Assembly: GCF_032883915.1 (NCBI RefSeq)
Contig: NZ_CP120717.1
Location: forward strand, 6,092,501 to 6,156,500
DNA from: Endozoicomonas sp. 8E
Lineage (GTDB): Bacteria; Pseudomonadota; Gammaproteobacteria; Pseudomonadales; Endozoicomonadaceae
Reading direction: 5' to 3'
Length of the DNA: 64,000 nt
Below the pieces are notes generated by a model that saw only the letters and a list, made by a program, of their open reading frames with translations, did no database searches and was not told where the DNA came from. Positions 9,158 through 17,052 of this stretch are shown here, piece after piece (position 1 is the stretch's first letter; every line of letters starts with the position of its first letter). The position numbers and the translations under genes are program-made.

Positions 9158-10300
9158 ATGTTGTTAGCTCACAAGATTGAACTCAGCCCGACAAAACAAC
9201 AAGCCGATTATCTTGATAGAGCTTGTGGTTCTCGTCGTCATGCGTTCAATCAACTGTTAGCCCATTTCAATAAAGAAGGCGTTAAATGGTCAAAGAAGGC
9301 TGCGAATGAAAAATACCAGGAACTCAGGCTTGAGTTTCCCTGGTATGCCGAAGTCAGCCAACGTGTCACCAGGAACACAATCGACGATCTTCATGACGCC
9401 TTTACTCACTTCTTTCGTCGGGTGAAGAAAGGAGAAAAAGCAGGTTATCCAAGATTCAAGAAGCGAGGACTACACGACAGTTTTTCTCTCAGAGAAAAAC
9501 CCAAGTTTGATGTTGATGGCAGAACACTTCGCATTGAGAAACTGAAAACCCGCATCAAGATGCGCCAGGAGCTGAGGTTCACAGGAACACCCTGTCAGGT
9601 GACGATCAGTAAGCGAGCCGGAAAGTATTTCGCTTCTATTTTGGTAGACACTCAGGATTACGACCTAAAAGCACAAAGCAATGAGTCTGTGGGCGTTGAT
9701 TTTGGCATCAAAGATTTAGCTATTTGTTCGAATGGCAAAACCTTTGCTGCTAATCAGAAACTGAAAGGCTCTCTGAAACGCCTTAACAGGAAACAGAGGG
9801 CGTTAAGCCGCAAAACAAAGGGAAACAACCGCTATGTGAAAGCCAAGCGAGCGGTTGCCAAACTGCATTACCGGATAAGTAACCAGCGATCAGCCGTACT
9901 ACATGAGGTAAGTGATTATCTGACGTCAAGATTCAAAATAATCACCCTCGAAAATCTGAATGTCAAAGGCATGGTAAAAAACCGCAAACTGGCAAGAGCA
10001 ATCAGTGACGCAGGTTTCGGTAAGCTGAGAGAACTGGTTGAATACAAGGCAGAGCTGCGAGGATGTCAGGTTGTGATTGCAGATCGGTTCTTTCCCAGCT
10101 CGAAGAAATGTGCAGTTCATACTTGCGACTACATAAATGACAATCTCACCCTGTCTGATCGTGAGTGGCGGTGTCCAAAATGTAAAACTCTGCATGATAG
10201 GGATTACAGTGCGAGTTTGAACCTTGATAATTACGGTCGAGACAGGTTACAGCTCGACGGGGTCGCCCAGACCCTAAACCCTACGCAAGAGTGGAGTTAG
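9158..10300 (+). CDS. tnpB: TnpB RNA-guided nuclease of IS607-type element
   Basis: 380 aa from ATG 9158 (MLLAHKIELSPTKQQADYL, the usual TnpB N-terminus). An upstream TTG at 9026 would only add out-of-frame tnpA sequence. RuvC motifs are intact: GVDFGIKDLA (Asp181), ITLENLNVKGM (Glu265) and DRDYSASLNL (Asp349). A zinc ribbon lies between the last two: KKCAVHTC...CPKC, where the first pair is C-x4-C, not the usual C-x2-C. TnpB proteins cut DNA guided by an RNA from the element's right end; here the partner transposase is broken. Whether this copy is active is not visible. Confidence 0.88.
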   Translation: MLLAHKIELSPTKQQADYLDRACGSRRHAFNQLLAHFNKEGVKWSKKAANEKYQELRLEFPWYAEVSQRVTRNTIDDLHDAFTHFFRRVKKGEKAGYPRFKKRGLHDSFSLREKPKFDVDGRTLRIEKLKTRIKMRQELRFTGTPCQVTISKRAGKYFASILVDTQDYDLKAQSNESVGVDFGIKDLAICSNGKTFAANQKLKGSLKRLNRKQRALSRKTKGNNRYVKAKRAVAKLHYRISNQRSAVLHEVSDYLTSRFKIITLENLNVKGMVKNRKLARAISDAGFGKLRELVEYKAELRGCQVVIADRFFPSSKKCAVHTCDYINDNLTLSDREWRCPKCKTLHDRDYSASLNLDNYGRDRLQLDGVAQTLNPTQEWS

Positions 10301-10370
10301 ACACGATTCGTCGTGCATCCATGTCGACGGCGTAGATAAGTCTACATAATTACAGATTATGTTAGATTTT
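10250..10370 (+). ncRNA. Putative omega/reRNA of tnpB (3' end plus right end)
   Basis: Sequence from the 3' end of tnpB through CGATTCGTCGTGCATCCATG...ATTACAGATTATG is conserved in a second copy at 10668-10780. That fits a scaffold RNA overlapping the right end of the element. By family precedent the guide would be the bases just after 10370. Boundaries are approximate. Confidence 0.4.
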
Positions 10371-10378
10371 TAGTAGCG

Positions 10379-10666
10379 GATGACATTCCCCGCTTGCATG
10401 AAAGCATCACTCATAATGAGAAGGTTTTTTCTTTGTTCGATCGTCATACCGAATGGATCAGCAACGGTAAGGCTGTAACCCCTGTAGAGCTTGGCCTCAG
10501 AGTCTGCGTATTACAGGATCAGTTTGGCTTTACCCTGCATCATCTGGTCATGGAAAAACAGACGGACGACCAAGTGACTGTACCTATTGCGGAAGGTGCC
10601 AAACAGCGTTTTCCCCAGGTATCACAAGTCAGTTATGACAGGGGTTTCTGGTCAAAAGAAAACTCG
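10379..10666 (+). pseudogene. ISNCY-like transposase, C-terminal remnant
   Basis: The frame beginning at GAT 10379 reads DDIPRLHESITHNEKVFSLF, then DRHTEWISNGKAVTPVELG, then VCVLQDQFGFTLHHLVM and VSYDRGFWSKEN. This is the conserved catalytic-core style of ISNCY-family transposases (KVFS-[LI]-F-x-x-HTEWI...HH-x-VM...DRGF). It is cut on the left by the IS607-type element and on the right by a second IS607 end in inverted orientation. It lacks a start and is non-functional. Confidence 0.65.
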
Positions 10667-10667
10667 G

Positions 10668-10780
10668 TCATAAAATCTGACATAATCTGTAATTATCCAG
10701 ACTTATCTACGCCGCCACCATGGATACACGACGAATCGCGTATAACCCCACTCTCGCGTAGGCTGTCCCGGTAAAGCCTG
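10668..10780 (-). mobile_element. Right-end remnant of a second IS607-type element, inverted
   Basis: The complement of this stretch closely matches 10275-10370 (end of tnpB plus right end: GCGTAGATAAGTCT, then ATTACAGATTATGT). Only the last tnpB codons and the right end survive. Together with the first copy it forms inverted repeats about 310 bp apart around the ISNCY fragment. Confidence 0.65.
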
Positions 10781-11011
10781 CACAGACGTTGGCTCTTTAC
10801 TCTGGGCATCCTGCTGCTGGTTAACCGGCAACCGGAACGGCCTTCCGACACGATCTCGAAGTCTTACCGCCTCTTCAAATACGGTGTGCACATCTTGACT
10901 CATATTGGCCAGCAGGCCAGTGTCAAAAGGCTCCCAATCCAGCCCCCGGGCAACATCAGCACAGGCTTTTTCCAATGAGGCGACCATGGATGTCCCTGAA
11001 CCATGTTGCAA
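10780..11011 (-). pseudogene. Unrecognised gene fragment cut by IS607 end
   Basis: On the - strand an open frame reads MVASLEKACADVARGLDWEP, then FDTGLLANMSQDVHTVFEEA and VRLRDRVGRPFRLPVNQQQD before running into the IS607 right-end remnant. It has ordinary protein composition, but I recognise no family. It probably belonged to a gene that lost its C-terminus to the insertion; its upstream part is replaced by the 84-bp direct repeat. Confidence 0.3.
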
Positions 11012-11176
11012 CAGCCTCTTTTAAACGAGGGGGTGAATCACTCAGGCTATAGATTCAACAATATGGCCAGAGAGGCTATGACCCCCAAAGCATTGGTCAC
11101 TGGGGTTGTTTCCGCTGATGAAGTGGAAACCGGGCTGTTACTGAAAGTCATATTGGTAACAGAAGCAGAGGATTAA
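11003..11176 (+). CDS. Small hypothetical ORF overlapping direct repeat
   Basis: 57 codons from ATG 11003, ending 4 bp inside the 3' end of the opposing Glug-like gene. The first half lies in the 84-bp direct repeat; the second half reads ALVTGVVSADEVETGLLL and KVILVTEAED. It may be the tail of a larger lost gene. No clear ribosome-binding site is seen. Confidence 0.2.
   Translation: MLQQPLLNEGVNHSGYRFNNMAREAMTPKALVTGVVSADEVETGLLLKVILVTEAED
11007..11089 (+). repeat. 84-bp direct repeat, copy A
   Basis: TGCAACAGCCTCTTTTAAAC... through GACCCCCAAA; it differs from copy B (16837-16920) by one 1-nt indel and very few substitutions. The two copies bracket the Glug-like gene. Confidence 0.8.
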
Positions 11177-14100
11177 GGCTCTGTCGTGCAAACAGCTGAG
11201 TCAAAGTAGAACTGACCCTCAACGTTGGTCAGTCCAGTCAAAGCAGTGGCTTTGGAATCATTGATGGGAGTCCAGCTATTCACGATCTGGCAAAGTGTCG
11301 GTGCACTGGTCGTTGCCGGGCCGACGGTTGAACTCTCGGTTCTTTGGCACTCACCTGCCAGTGGCAATGGATCAACGGCTTTCAGGGGGAAATCTTCGTT
11401 GTCTACTTTCCACAAAGTCATTCCCCCAAAGCGGTTACAGGCCAGTGCCAGATCAAGCTTGTCATCGATAGTTAAAGCTGTCGTTGTGACTCCGATAATG
11501 TTACCAGCCATATTAATGAGAGGCGCTTTGCTATAGGCAGACGAGGAGAGACCCTTTAAAGCGAACCCTCCACTTCGGGTTTTAATTCCTGTACGAATTT
11601 CGCCACGTGTCTTGCCTTTATTGTCAATAACAACACTGTTTCTGAAGATATTAATATTGCTTCCGGATCCAATTGCAATCTGAGCCAATTCCGAGATTTT
11701 GCCCTGGAATGTGTTACCAATTATTTCGAGTTTGTTTGACAGGTTATTGATGTTGCGAAGATTAATGAATATTGCTTTCTCGGGAATCATACTGAGTTTT
11801 GTTGTGCGGATGGTTTTACCAATGACGTAGTTATTAGCGAAACGTAAGCCCGGGCTCGGGAGCGGGAGCAAATCACTGGTGGATGCATCCAGATTCGCAG
11901 AACAATTAATGTTAACTGCGGCCCGGACAGGGAGATAAAAAACGTTGTTCTCTATAGATAATGTCCGGCTATAGCAGTTTGTGTGGACAATAGCGTCAGT
12001 TTGAGTATCTGGATTAACTCCGGTTGGCTGGAAAGTAATGTGTCTTATATGATTGGTTAATGTTTCTCCAAAATTGAATTCGTCATCGTAGTGAACGCCA
12101 ACCCCGATCATGTATCTACTTGTAAAGTTATCATGAAGCTTGATAACAATTTCAAAACCGTCATCAGCAGCCCCGATGATGTCCTGACCGTTCTTCAACG
12201 TTATTGCATTGGCGATAAGATATTCAACAATGGGCTTACCTGTCACGGGGGCAACGGTTGGAGAAGTTGTTTTGGAGGAAAGCAAGATAACAGTGTTCTC
12301 GGGAATCTGTTCTATCAACTCACTTAAATCATATGCGGGGTCGGCACTGAGGACAACGCACTGTCGTCCGCTAACAAGATCACTGTATTGGTTAAGCCGT
12401 TGAGTAACCCCTACCGTTTGACCTATGAGAGCGTCGCATAATACCGTTGGAGGGAAAGTTGCAGTAGTAGGAGCTTCAGTAGCATTGGTGCTTGAACCAT
12501 CGGCAATGGATGTAGCGGTATTTACCGGGCAAGCATCACTGTACGACAAGTCCAATGCATCCAGAAATTCTGTTCGCGCAGAGCAATTGGCTGTTAACAC
12601 ACGTGGGTCGGCTTTTTGGCAAAGAAGCTGATTATTGGCGACAGATTCAGTATTCACTTTAGTGCCATCGACATAGCTGTTCACCGCCGTGGTGTTGGCA
12701 ACCGTTCCACCATTTAACCTCCCCCCCCCGATGTCGGCGCGTGCAAGTTTACCCGAGGTTTCGACCCTGCTGTTCACTGCCGTGGTGTTGGCAACCGTTC
12801 CTATAACGTATCCCCCTCCGATGCCGGCGTCTGCATAATCATCCGAGGTTGTGACATGGCTGTTCACCGCCGTGGTGTTGGCAACCGTTCCTCCAGCTCT
12901 AACGAACCCCCCCCCGATGCCGGCGTATGCAACTTTACCCGCGGTTTTGACCCTGCTGTTCACCGCCGTGGTGTTGGCAACCGTTCCTGAAACGTACCCA
13001 CCCCCGATGCCGGCGTCTGCATAAACATCCGAGGTTGTGACATTGCTGTTCACCGCCATGGTGTTGGCAACCGTTCCTGCCTTGTCAACCTGGCCCCCCC
13101 CTATACCGGCGCATGCACTCTGACCCGTGGTTTCGACCGTGCTGTTCACCGCCGTGATGTTTGTAACCATTCCTCCACCGTCAACCACGCCCGCCCCAAT
13201 GCCAGCGTGTGCATTGTCACCCGAGGTCGAAACATGCACATTTTCGGCCCGGATATTACTGACTGTGCCAGTATCATCAACAACACAGGCTGCTAACCCA
13301 GTCGGCTTCCCGGAATTTTTTATATTGGCACGAGTAAACTGAAGGTCACTGATGCTGCCTTTCAGAGTGTCAACAAAACAGTTAGACAGGCCGCTGATGG
13401 TACGGCACTGCCCATCGTAATCGCCGGTGAATGGATGGGTAACATTGCCAATGGATTGATAGTCTTTAGTGACAACAATATCCGCTATCTGTTGATAGGT
13501 ACCGTTTAGTGGATGGTCGCGAAGTCGGCCAATCTTGCCCAGGTCTTTTGCATCATTAATCTTTATGGGTGTTGATGCTGTAGTGGCTGTTGATGCTGTA
13601 GTGGCTGTTGGTGCTGTAGCGGCTGTTGATGCTGTAGTGGCTGTTGGTGCTGTAGCGGCTGTTGATGCTGTAGTGGATGTTGACTCTTTAGCGGCTGTTG
13701 GCACTGTAGCATTATTTACCGGGCAAGCATCACTGTACGACAAGTCCAATGCACCCAGAAATTCGGTTCGCGCAGAGCAATTGGCTGTTAACACCCGTGG
13801 GTCGGCTTTTTGGCAAAGAAGCTGATCATTGGCGACAGATCCAATATTCACTTTATTGCCATCGACATAGCTGTTCACCGCCGTGGTGTTGGCAACCGTT
13901 CCTCCACGGGAAACCATGCCCACCCCGATGTCGGCGTGTGCATATTTACCCGAGGTTTCGACCGTGCTGTCCACCGCCGCGGTGTTGGCAACCGTTCCTG
14001 CCTGGTCAACCAAGCCCCCCCCGATGCCGACGTGTGCATGTTTACCCGAGGTTTCGACCGTGCTGTCCACCGCCGTGGTGTTGGTAACCGTTCCTAAAAC

Positions 14101-15858
14101 GTACCCACCCCCGATGCCGACGTGTGCATAATTACCCGAGGTTGTGACATTGCTGTTCAGCGCCGTGGTGTTGGCAACCGTTCCTCCATATAAAACCCCC
14201 GCCCCGATGCCGGCATCTGCATAATCATCCGAGGTTGTGACATTGCTGTTCACCGCCATGGTGTTGGCAACCGTTCCTCCAGCGTTAACCTTGCCCCCCC
14301 CGATGCCGGCGTTTGCAAGTTTACCCGAGGTTGTGACCCTGCTGTTCACCGCCATAGTGTTGGCAACCGTTCCTCCATCTAAAACCGCCCCCCCCCCGGT
14401 GCCGGCGTTTGCAATCCCGCCCGAGGTTTTGACCCTGCTGTTCACCGCCGTGGTGTTGGCAACCGTTCCTAAAACGTACCCCCCCCCGATGCCGGCGTCT
14501 GCATTCCAACCCGAGGTACCGACCGTGCTGTTCACCGCCATGGTGTTGGTAATCATTCCTCCACCGTCAACCACCCCCGCCCCAATGCCGACGTGTGCAT
14601 TGTCACCCGAGGTGGAAATATGCACATTTTCGGCCCGGATATCACTGACTGTGCCATCGGCAGTACAGGCTGCCAACCCGGTCGTCTTCGCTGAATTTAT
14701 ATGGGTATCAGTAAAGCCAAGGTGACTGATGTTGCCTTGTTTCAGAGTATCAACTAAACAGTCAGACAGGCCGCTGATGGTACGGCACTGCCCATCGTAA
14801 TCGCCGGTGAATGGATGGGTAGCATTGCCAATGGATTGATAGTCTTTAGTGACAACAATATCTGCTGTCTGTTGATAGGTACCGTCCAGTGGATAGTCGG
14901 GATGTCGGCCAATCTTGCCCAGGGTTTCTGCATCATTAATCTTTATGGGTGTTGATGCTGTAGTGGCTGTTGATGCTGTAGTGGGTGTTGACTCTTTAGC
15001 GGCTGTTGACGCTGTTGACGCTGTAGTGGGTGTTGACTCTTTAGCGGCTGTTGGCTCTATAACCGCTGTTGACGCTGTAGTGGGTGTTGACTCTTTAGCG
15101 GCTGTTGGCTCTATAGCCGCTGTTGACGCTGTAGTGGGTGTTGATGCTGTAGCGGCATTTACCGGACAAACCGATAAATCCAACGCATCCCGAAATTCAG
15201 TTCTCGGAGAGCAATAGGCTGTTAACACACGTAGGTCTGCTTTTTGGCATAAAAGCTGATCATAGGTGATAGTTCCAAGATTCTTTTTATTGCCATTGAC
15301 AAAGCTGTTCACTGCCTTGGTTTTGTCAACCGTTCCGGAAACCTGGCCCCCCCCGATGTCGGCGTCTGCATGGTCACCCGAGGTTGTAACATGGCTGTTC
15401 ACCGCAGTGGTGTGGGCAACCGTTCCTTCATTGTAAACCAGCCCCCCCCCGATGCCGACGTCTGCATGGTCACCCGAGGTTGTAACATGGCTGTACACCG
15501 CCGTGGTGTTGGCAACCATTCCTTTAACCACTCCCCCCCCGATGCCGGCTTTTGCATATCTACCCTCGGTTTTGACATTGCTGTACACCGCCGTGGTGTT
15601 GGCAACCATTCCTAAAACCCCCCCACCTCCGATGCCGCCGAATGAACCATAACCCGAGGTTGTGACACGGCTGTTCACCGCCATGGTGTTGCCAACCGTT
15701 CCGTCAACCCGCCCACCCCCAATGCCGCCTTCTGCACGCCAACCCAGGGTTTCGACTCTGCTGCTCAACGCTGTGGTGTTGTCAACCTTTCCTCCCCTTT
15801 TAACTCCCCCGATGCCGGCCATTCCATTCTTACCCGAGGTTTCGACCCTGCTGTTCAT
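11173..15858 (-). CDS. Glug-like beta-helix secreted protein, main segment (no own start)
   Basis: 1561 codons stay open here, but the ATG at 15858 lies inside a repeat (MNSRVETSGKNGMAGIGG), so this is probably the body of the gene that starts at 16657. It consists of about 28-residue repeats of the form AGIGGG-x-V-x-G-TVANT-x-AVNS-x-V-TTSG, similar to Glug motifs. Two entry modules (GTYQQTADIVV...HPFTGDYDGQCRTISGL) are joined by Ser/Thr-Ala-Pro linkers (TASTPTTASTAAIEP). The C-terminal ~400 residues look like a separate right-handed beta-helix (IENNVFYLP, ANNYVIG, IIGNTFQG, MAGNIIG steps). A cell-surface or secreted adhesin or carbohydrate-binding role is inferred. It holds G9-G10 tracts. 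Confidence 0.8.
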   Translation of the reverse strand: MNSRVETSGKNGMAGIGGVKRGGKVDNTTALSSRVETLGWRAEGGIGGGRVDGTVGNTMAVNSRVTTSGYGSFGGIGGGGVLGMVANTTAVYSNVKTEGRYAKAGIGGGVVKGMVANTTAVYSHVTTSGDHADVGIGGGLVYNEGTVAHTTAVNSHVTTSGDHADADIGGGQVSGTVDKTKAVNSFVNGNKKNLGTITYDQLLCQKADLRVLTAYCSPRTEFRDALDLSVCPVNAATASTPTTASTAAIEPTAAKESTPTTASTAVIEPTAAKESTPTTASTASTAAKESTPTTASTATTASTPIKINDAETLGKIGRHPDYPLDGTYQQTADIVVTKDYQSIGNATHPFTGDYDGQCRTISGLSDCLVDTLKQGNISHLGFTDTHINSAKTTGLAACTADGTVSDIRAENVHISTSGDNAHVGIGAGVVDGGGMITNTMAVNSTVGTSGWNADAGIGGGYVLGTVANTTAVNSRVKTSGGIANAGTGGGAVLDGGTVANTMAVNSRVTTSGKLANAGIGGGKVNAGGTVANTMAVNSNVTTSDDYADAGIGAGVLYGGTVANTTALNSNVTTSGNYAHVGIGGGYVLGTVTNTTAVDSTVETSGKHAHVGIGGGLVDQAGTVANTAAVDSTVETSGKYAHADIGVGMVSRGGTVANTTAVNSYVDGNKVNIGSVANDQLLCQKADPRVLTANCSARTEFLGALDLSYSDACPVNNATVPTAAKESTSTTASTAATAPTATTASTAATAPTATTASTATTASTPIKINDAKDLGKIGRLRDHPLNGTYQQIADIVVTKDYQSIGNVTHPFTGDYDGQCRTISGLSNCFVDTLKGSISDLQFTRANIKNSGKPTGLAACVVDDTGTVSNIRAENVHVSTSGDNAHAGIGAGVVDGGGMVTNITAVNSTVETTGQSACAGIGGGQVDKAGTVANTMAVNSNVTTSDVYADAGIGGGYVSGTVANTTAVNSRVKTAGKVAYAGIGGGFVRAGGTVANTTAVNSHVTTSDDYADAGIGGGYVIGTVANTTAVNSRVETSGKLARADIGGGRLNGGTVANTTAVNSYVDGTKVNTESVANNQLLCQKADPRVLTANCSARTEFLDALDLSYSDACPVNTATSIADGSSTNATEAPTTATFPPTVLCDALIGQTVGVTQRLNQYSDLVSGRQCVVLSADPAYDLSELIEQIPENTVILLSSKTTSPTVAPVTGKPIVEYLIANAITLKNGQDIIGAADDGFEIVIKLHDNFTSRYMIGVGVHYDDEFNFGETLTNHIRHITFQPTGVNPDTQTDAIVHTNCYSRTLSIENNVFYLPVRAAVNINCSANLDASTSDLLPLPSPGLRFANNYVIGKTIRTTKLSMIPEKAIFINLRNINNLSNKLEIIGNTFQGKISELAQIAIGSGSNINIFRNSVVIDNKGKTRGEIRTGIKTRSGGFALKGLSSSAYSKAPLINMAGNIIGVTTTALTIDDKLDLALACNRFGGMTLWKVDNEDFPLKAVDPLPLAGECQRTESSTVGPATTSAPTLCQIVNSWTPINDSKATALTGLTNVEGQFYFDSAVCTTEP

Positions 15859-16103
15859 CGCTGTGGTGTTGGCAACCGTTCCGTCAACCCCCCGATGCCG
15901 GCGTATGCACGTTCACCCTTGGTTGTGACATGGCTGTTCACCGCCGTGGTGTTGGCAACCGTTCCTCCAGCTCTAACCTGCCCCCCGATGCCGGCGAATG
16001 AACCATAACCCGAGGTTGTGACATGGCTGTTCACCGCCGTGGTGTTGGCAACCGTTCCTCCAGCTTTAACCTCCCCCCACCGATGCCGGCGTCTGCAAGC
16101 CAA
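15855..16103 (-). CDS. Glug-like protein, short middle segment in a third frame
   Basis: Between the N-terminal and main segments the repeats VKAGGTVANTTAVNSHVTTS and VRAGGTVANTTAVNSHVTT continue in a different frame. Both junctions fall at C6 tracts on the + strand (about 16073-16078 and 15888-15893), where paralogous repeats have longer tracts. It is not an independent gene. Confidence 0.6.
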   Translation of the reverse strand: MACRRRHRWGEVKAGGTVANTTAVNSHVTTSGYGSFAGIGGQVRAGGTVANTTAVNSHVTTKGERAYAGIGGLTERLPTPQR

Positions 16104-16657
16104 TCCACGGTTTCGACCGTGCTGTTCACCGCCATGATGTTGGCAACCATTCCTTTAACCCGCCCCCCCCCGATGCCGGCGTCTGCATAGTGACCCCTGT
16201 TGACAATATGAACATCTTTCGCCCGGATATTACTGACTGTGCCAGTACCATCAACAACACAGGCTGCTAACCCGGTCGGCCTCGCGGAATATTTTATATT
16301 GGCACGAGTAAACTGAAGGTCACTGATGCTGCCTTTCAGAATGTCAACAAAACAGTCAGACAGGCCGCTGATGGTACGGCACTGCCCATCGTACTTCCCG
16401 GTGAATGGGCCCAAGAATGTGCCCCAGGTGGATATGCCAATGGGTTTATGGTCTTTATTGACAACAATATCCGCTGTCTGTTGATACGTACCGTTCAGTG
16501 GATAGTTGGGATTTCGGCCAATCTTGCCCAAGTCTTCTGCATCATTAATCTCTATGGGGGCTGTTGACGCTGTAGTGGGTGTAGATTGAGTGGTCAGAGC
16601 CAGTAACAGAAATACAGGAGCGATGAACAGGACCGAATAGTGCCGCAACTTAATCAT
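16031..16657 (-). CDS. Glug-like protein, N-terminal segment with signal peptide
   Basis: 208 codons from ATG 16657, preceded by AGGAG at a good distance (CCGAGGAGTCCTGAAA). The signal peptide is MIKLRHYSVLFIAPVFLLLA, followed by a Thr-rich linker. A complete entry module follows (INDAEDLGKIGRNPNYPLNG ... GKYDGQCRTISGLSDC), then two beta-helix repeats. It runs out of frame at a G6 tract and ends LKLEERLPTPRR. If the two shifts were repaired, the whole gene 16657-11173 would encode about 1,825 residues. Confidence 0.8.
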   Translation of the reverse strand: MIKLRHYSVLFIAPVFLLLALTTQSTPTTASTAPIEINDAEDLGKIGRNPNYPLNGTYQQTADIVVNKDHKPIGISTWGTFLGPFTGKYDGQCRTISGLSDCFVDILKGSISDLQFTRANIKYSARPTGLAACVVDGTGTVSNIRAKDVHIVNRGHYADAGIGGGRVKGMVANIMAVNSTVETVDWLADAGIGGGRLKLEERLPTPRR

Positions 16658-16836
16658 TTTCAGGACTCCTCGGAAAAGTCGATAGGAAGCCTAGTCGCTG
16701 TGTTTATAGTTTTCCATTAATAGGTTTAAGGTGTTGCAAGAAAATAGATGGATCTTTTTGTCAATCCTCTCTTTAGTGCTGCTACTCAGGGTATTAGCCA
16801 TGACTCCTGAGCCGTTCATATACAGGGCAAGGGCGC

Positions 16837-16920
16837 TGCAACAGCCTCTTTTAAACGAGGGGTTGAATCAGCTCAGGCTATAGATTCAACAATATGGCCA
16901 GAGAGGCTATGACCCCCAAA
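16837..16920 (+). repeat. 84-bp direct repeat, copy B
   Basis: Near-identical to 11007-11089 and in the same orientation. The rest of the 395-bp gap 16658-17052 shows no gene: it holds the - strand gene's ribosome-binding site next to 16657, this repeat, and the zinc-finger leader at its right end. Confidence 0.8.
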
Positions 16921-17011
16921 TGAGCAGGCTAAATTTCAATCAAAAAATTTTGGCTGTTGTCTGCTGAATCAGATTATTTGTGGGTTTACGGGCAGGCACT
17001 ATTTACATGAT

Positions 17012-17048
17012 CTAACCTTTCTCTCTGGAAACCACAATGCAAGGATAG
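17012..17048 (+). promoter_or_regulatory. SD-sequestering leader hairpin, variant inner stem
   Basis: CTAACCTT pairs with AAGGATAG apart from one internal A-A. The inner stem is rebuilt as TGG-AAA-CCA in place of TCTG/CAGA, keeping a hairpin at the same place. Confidence 0.45.
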
Positions 17049-17052
17049 AATT

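Larger units (their letters stand above)
8788..10370 (+). mobile_element. IS607-type element (broken tnpA, intact tnpB)
   Basis: The left boundary is set where the ISNCY-like frame ends. The right boundary is set where similarity to a second, inverted copy of the same end (10668-10780) stops, just after ATTACAGATTATGT. It holds a MerR-like/serine-recombinase tnpA remnant followed by tnpB on the same strand, which is the IS607 gene order. Exact termini are uncertain because IS607 elements make no clear inverted repeats. Confidence 0.6.

Noticed and set aside
13883-15928. + strand frames with Pro/Ala repeats opposite the Glug-like gene
   Set aside because: They are complements of the Gly-rich repeats; the - strand has the signal peptide, ribosome-binding site and domain logic.
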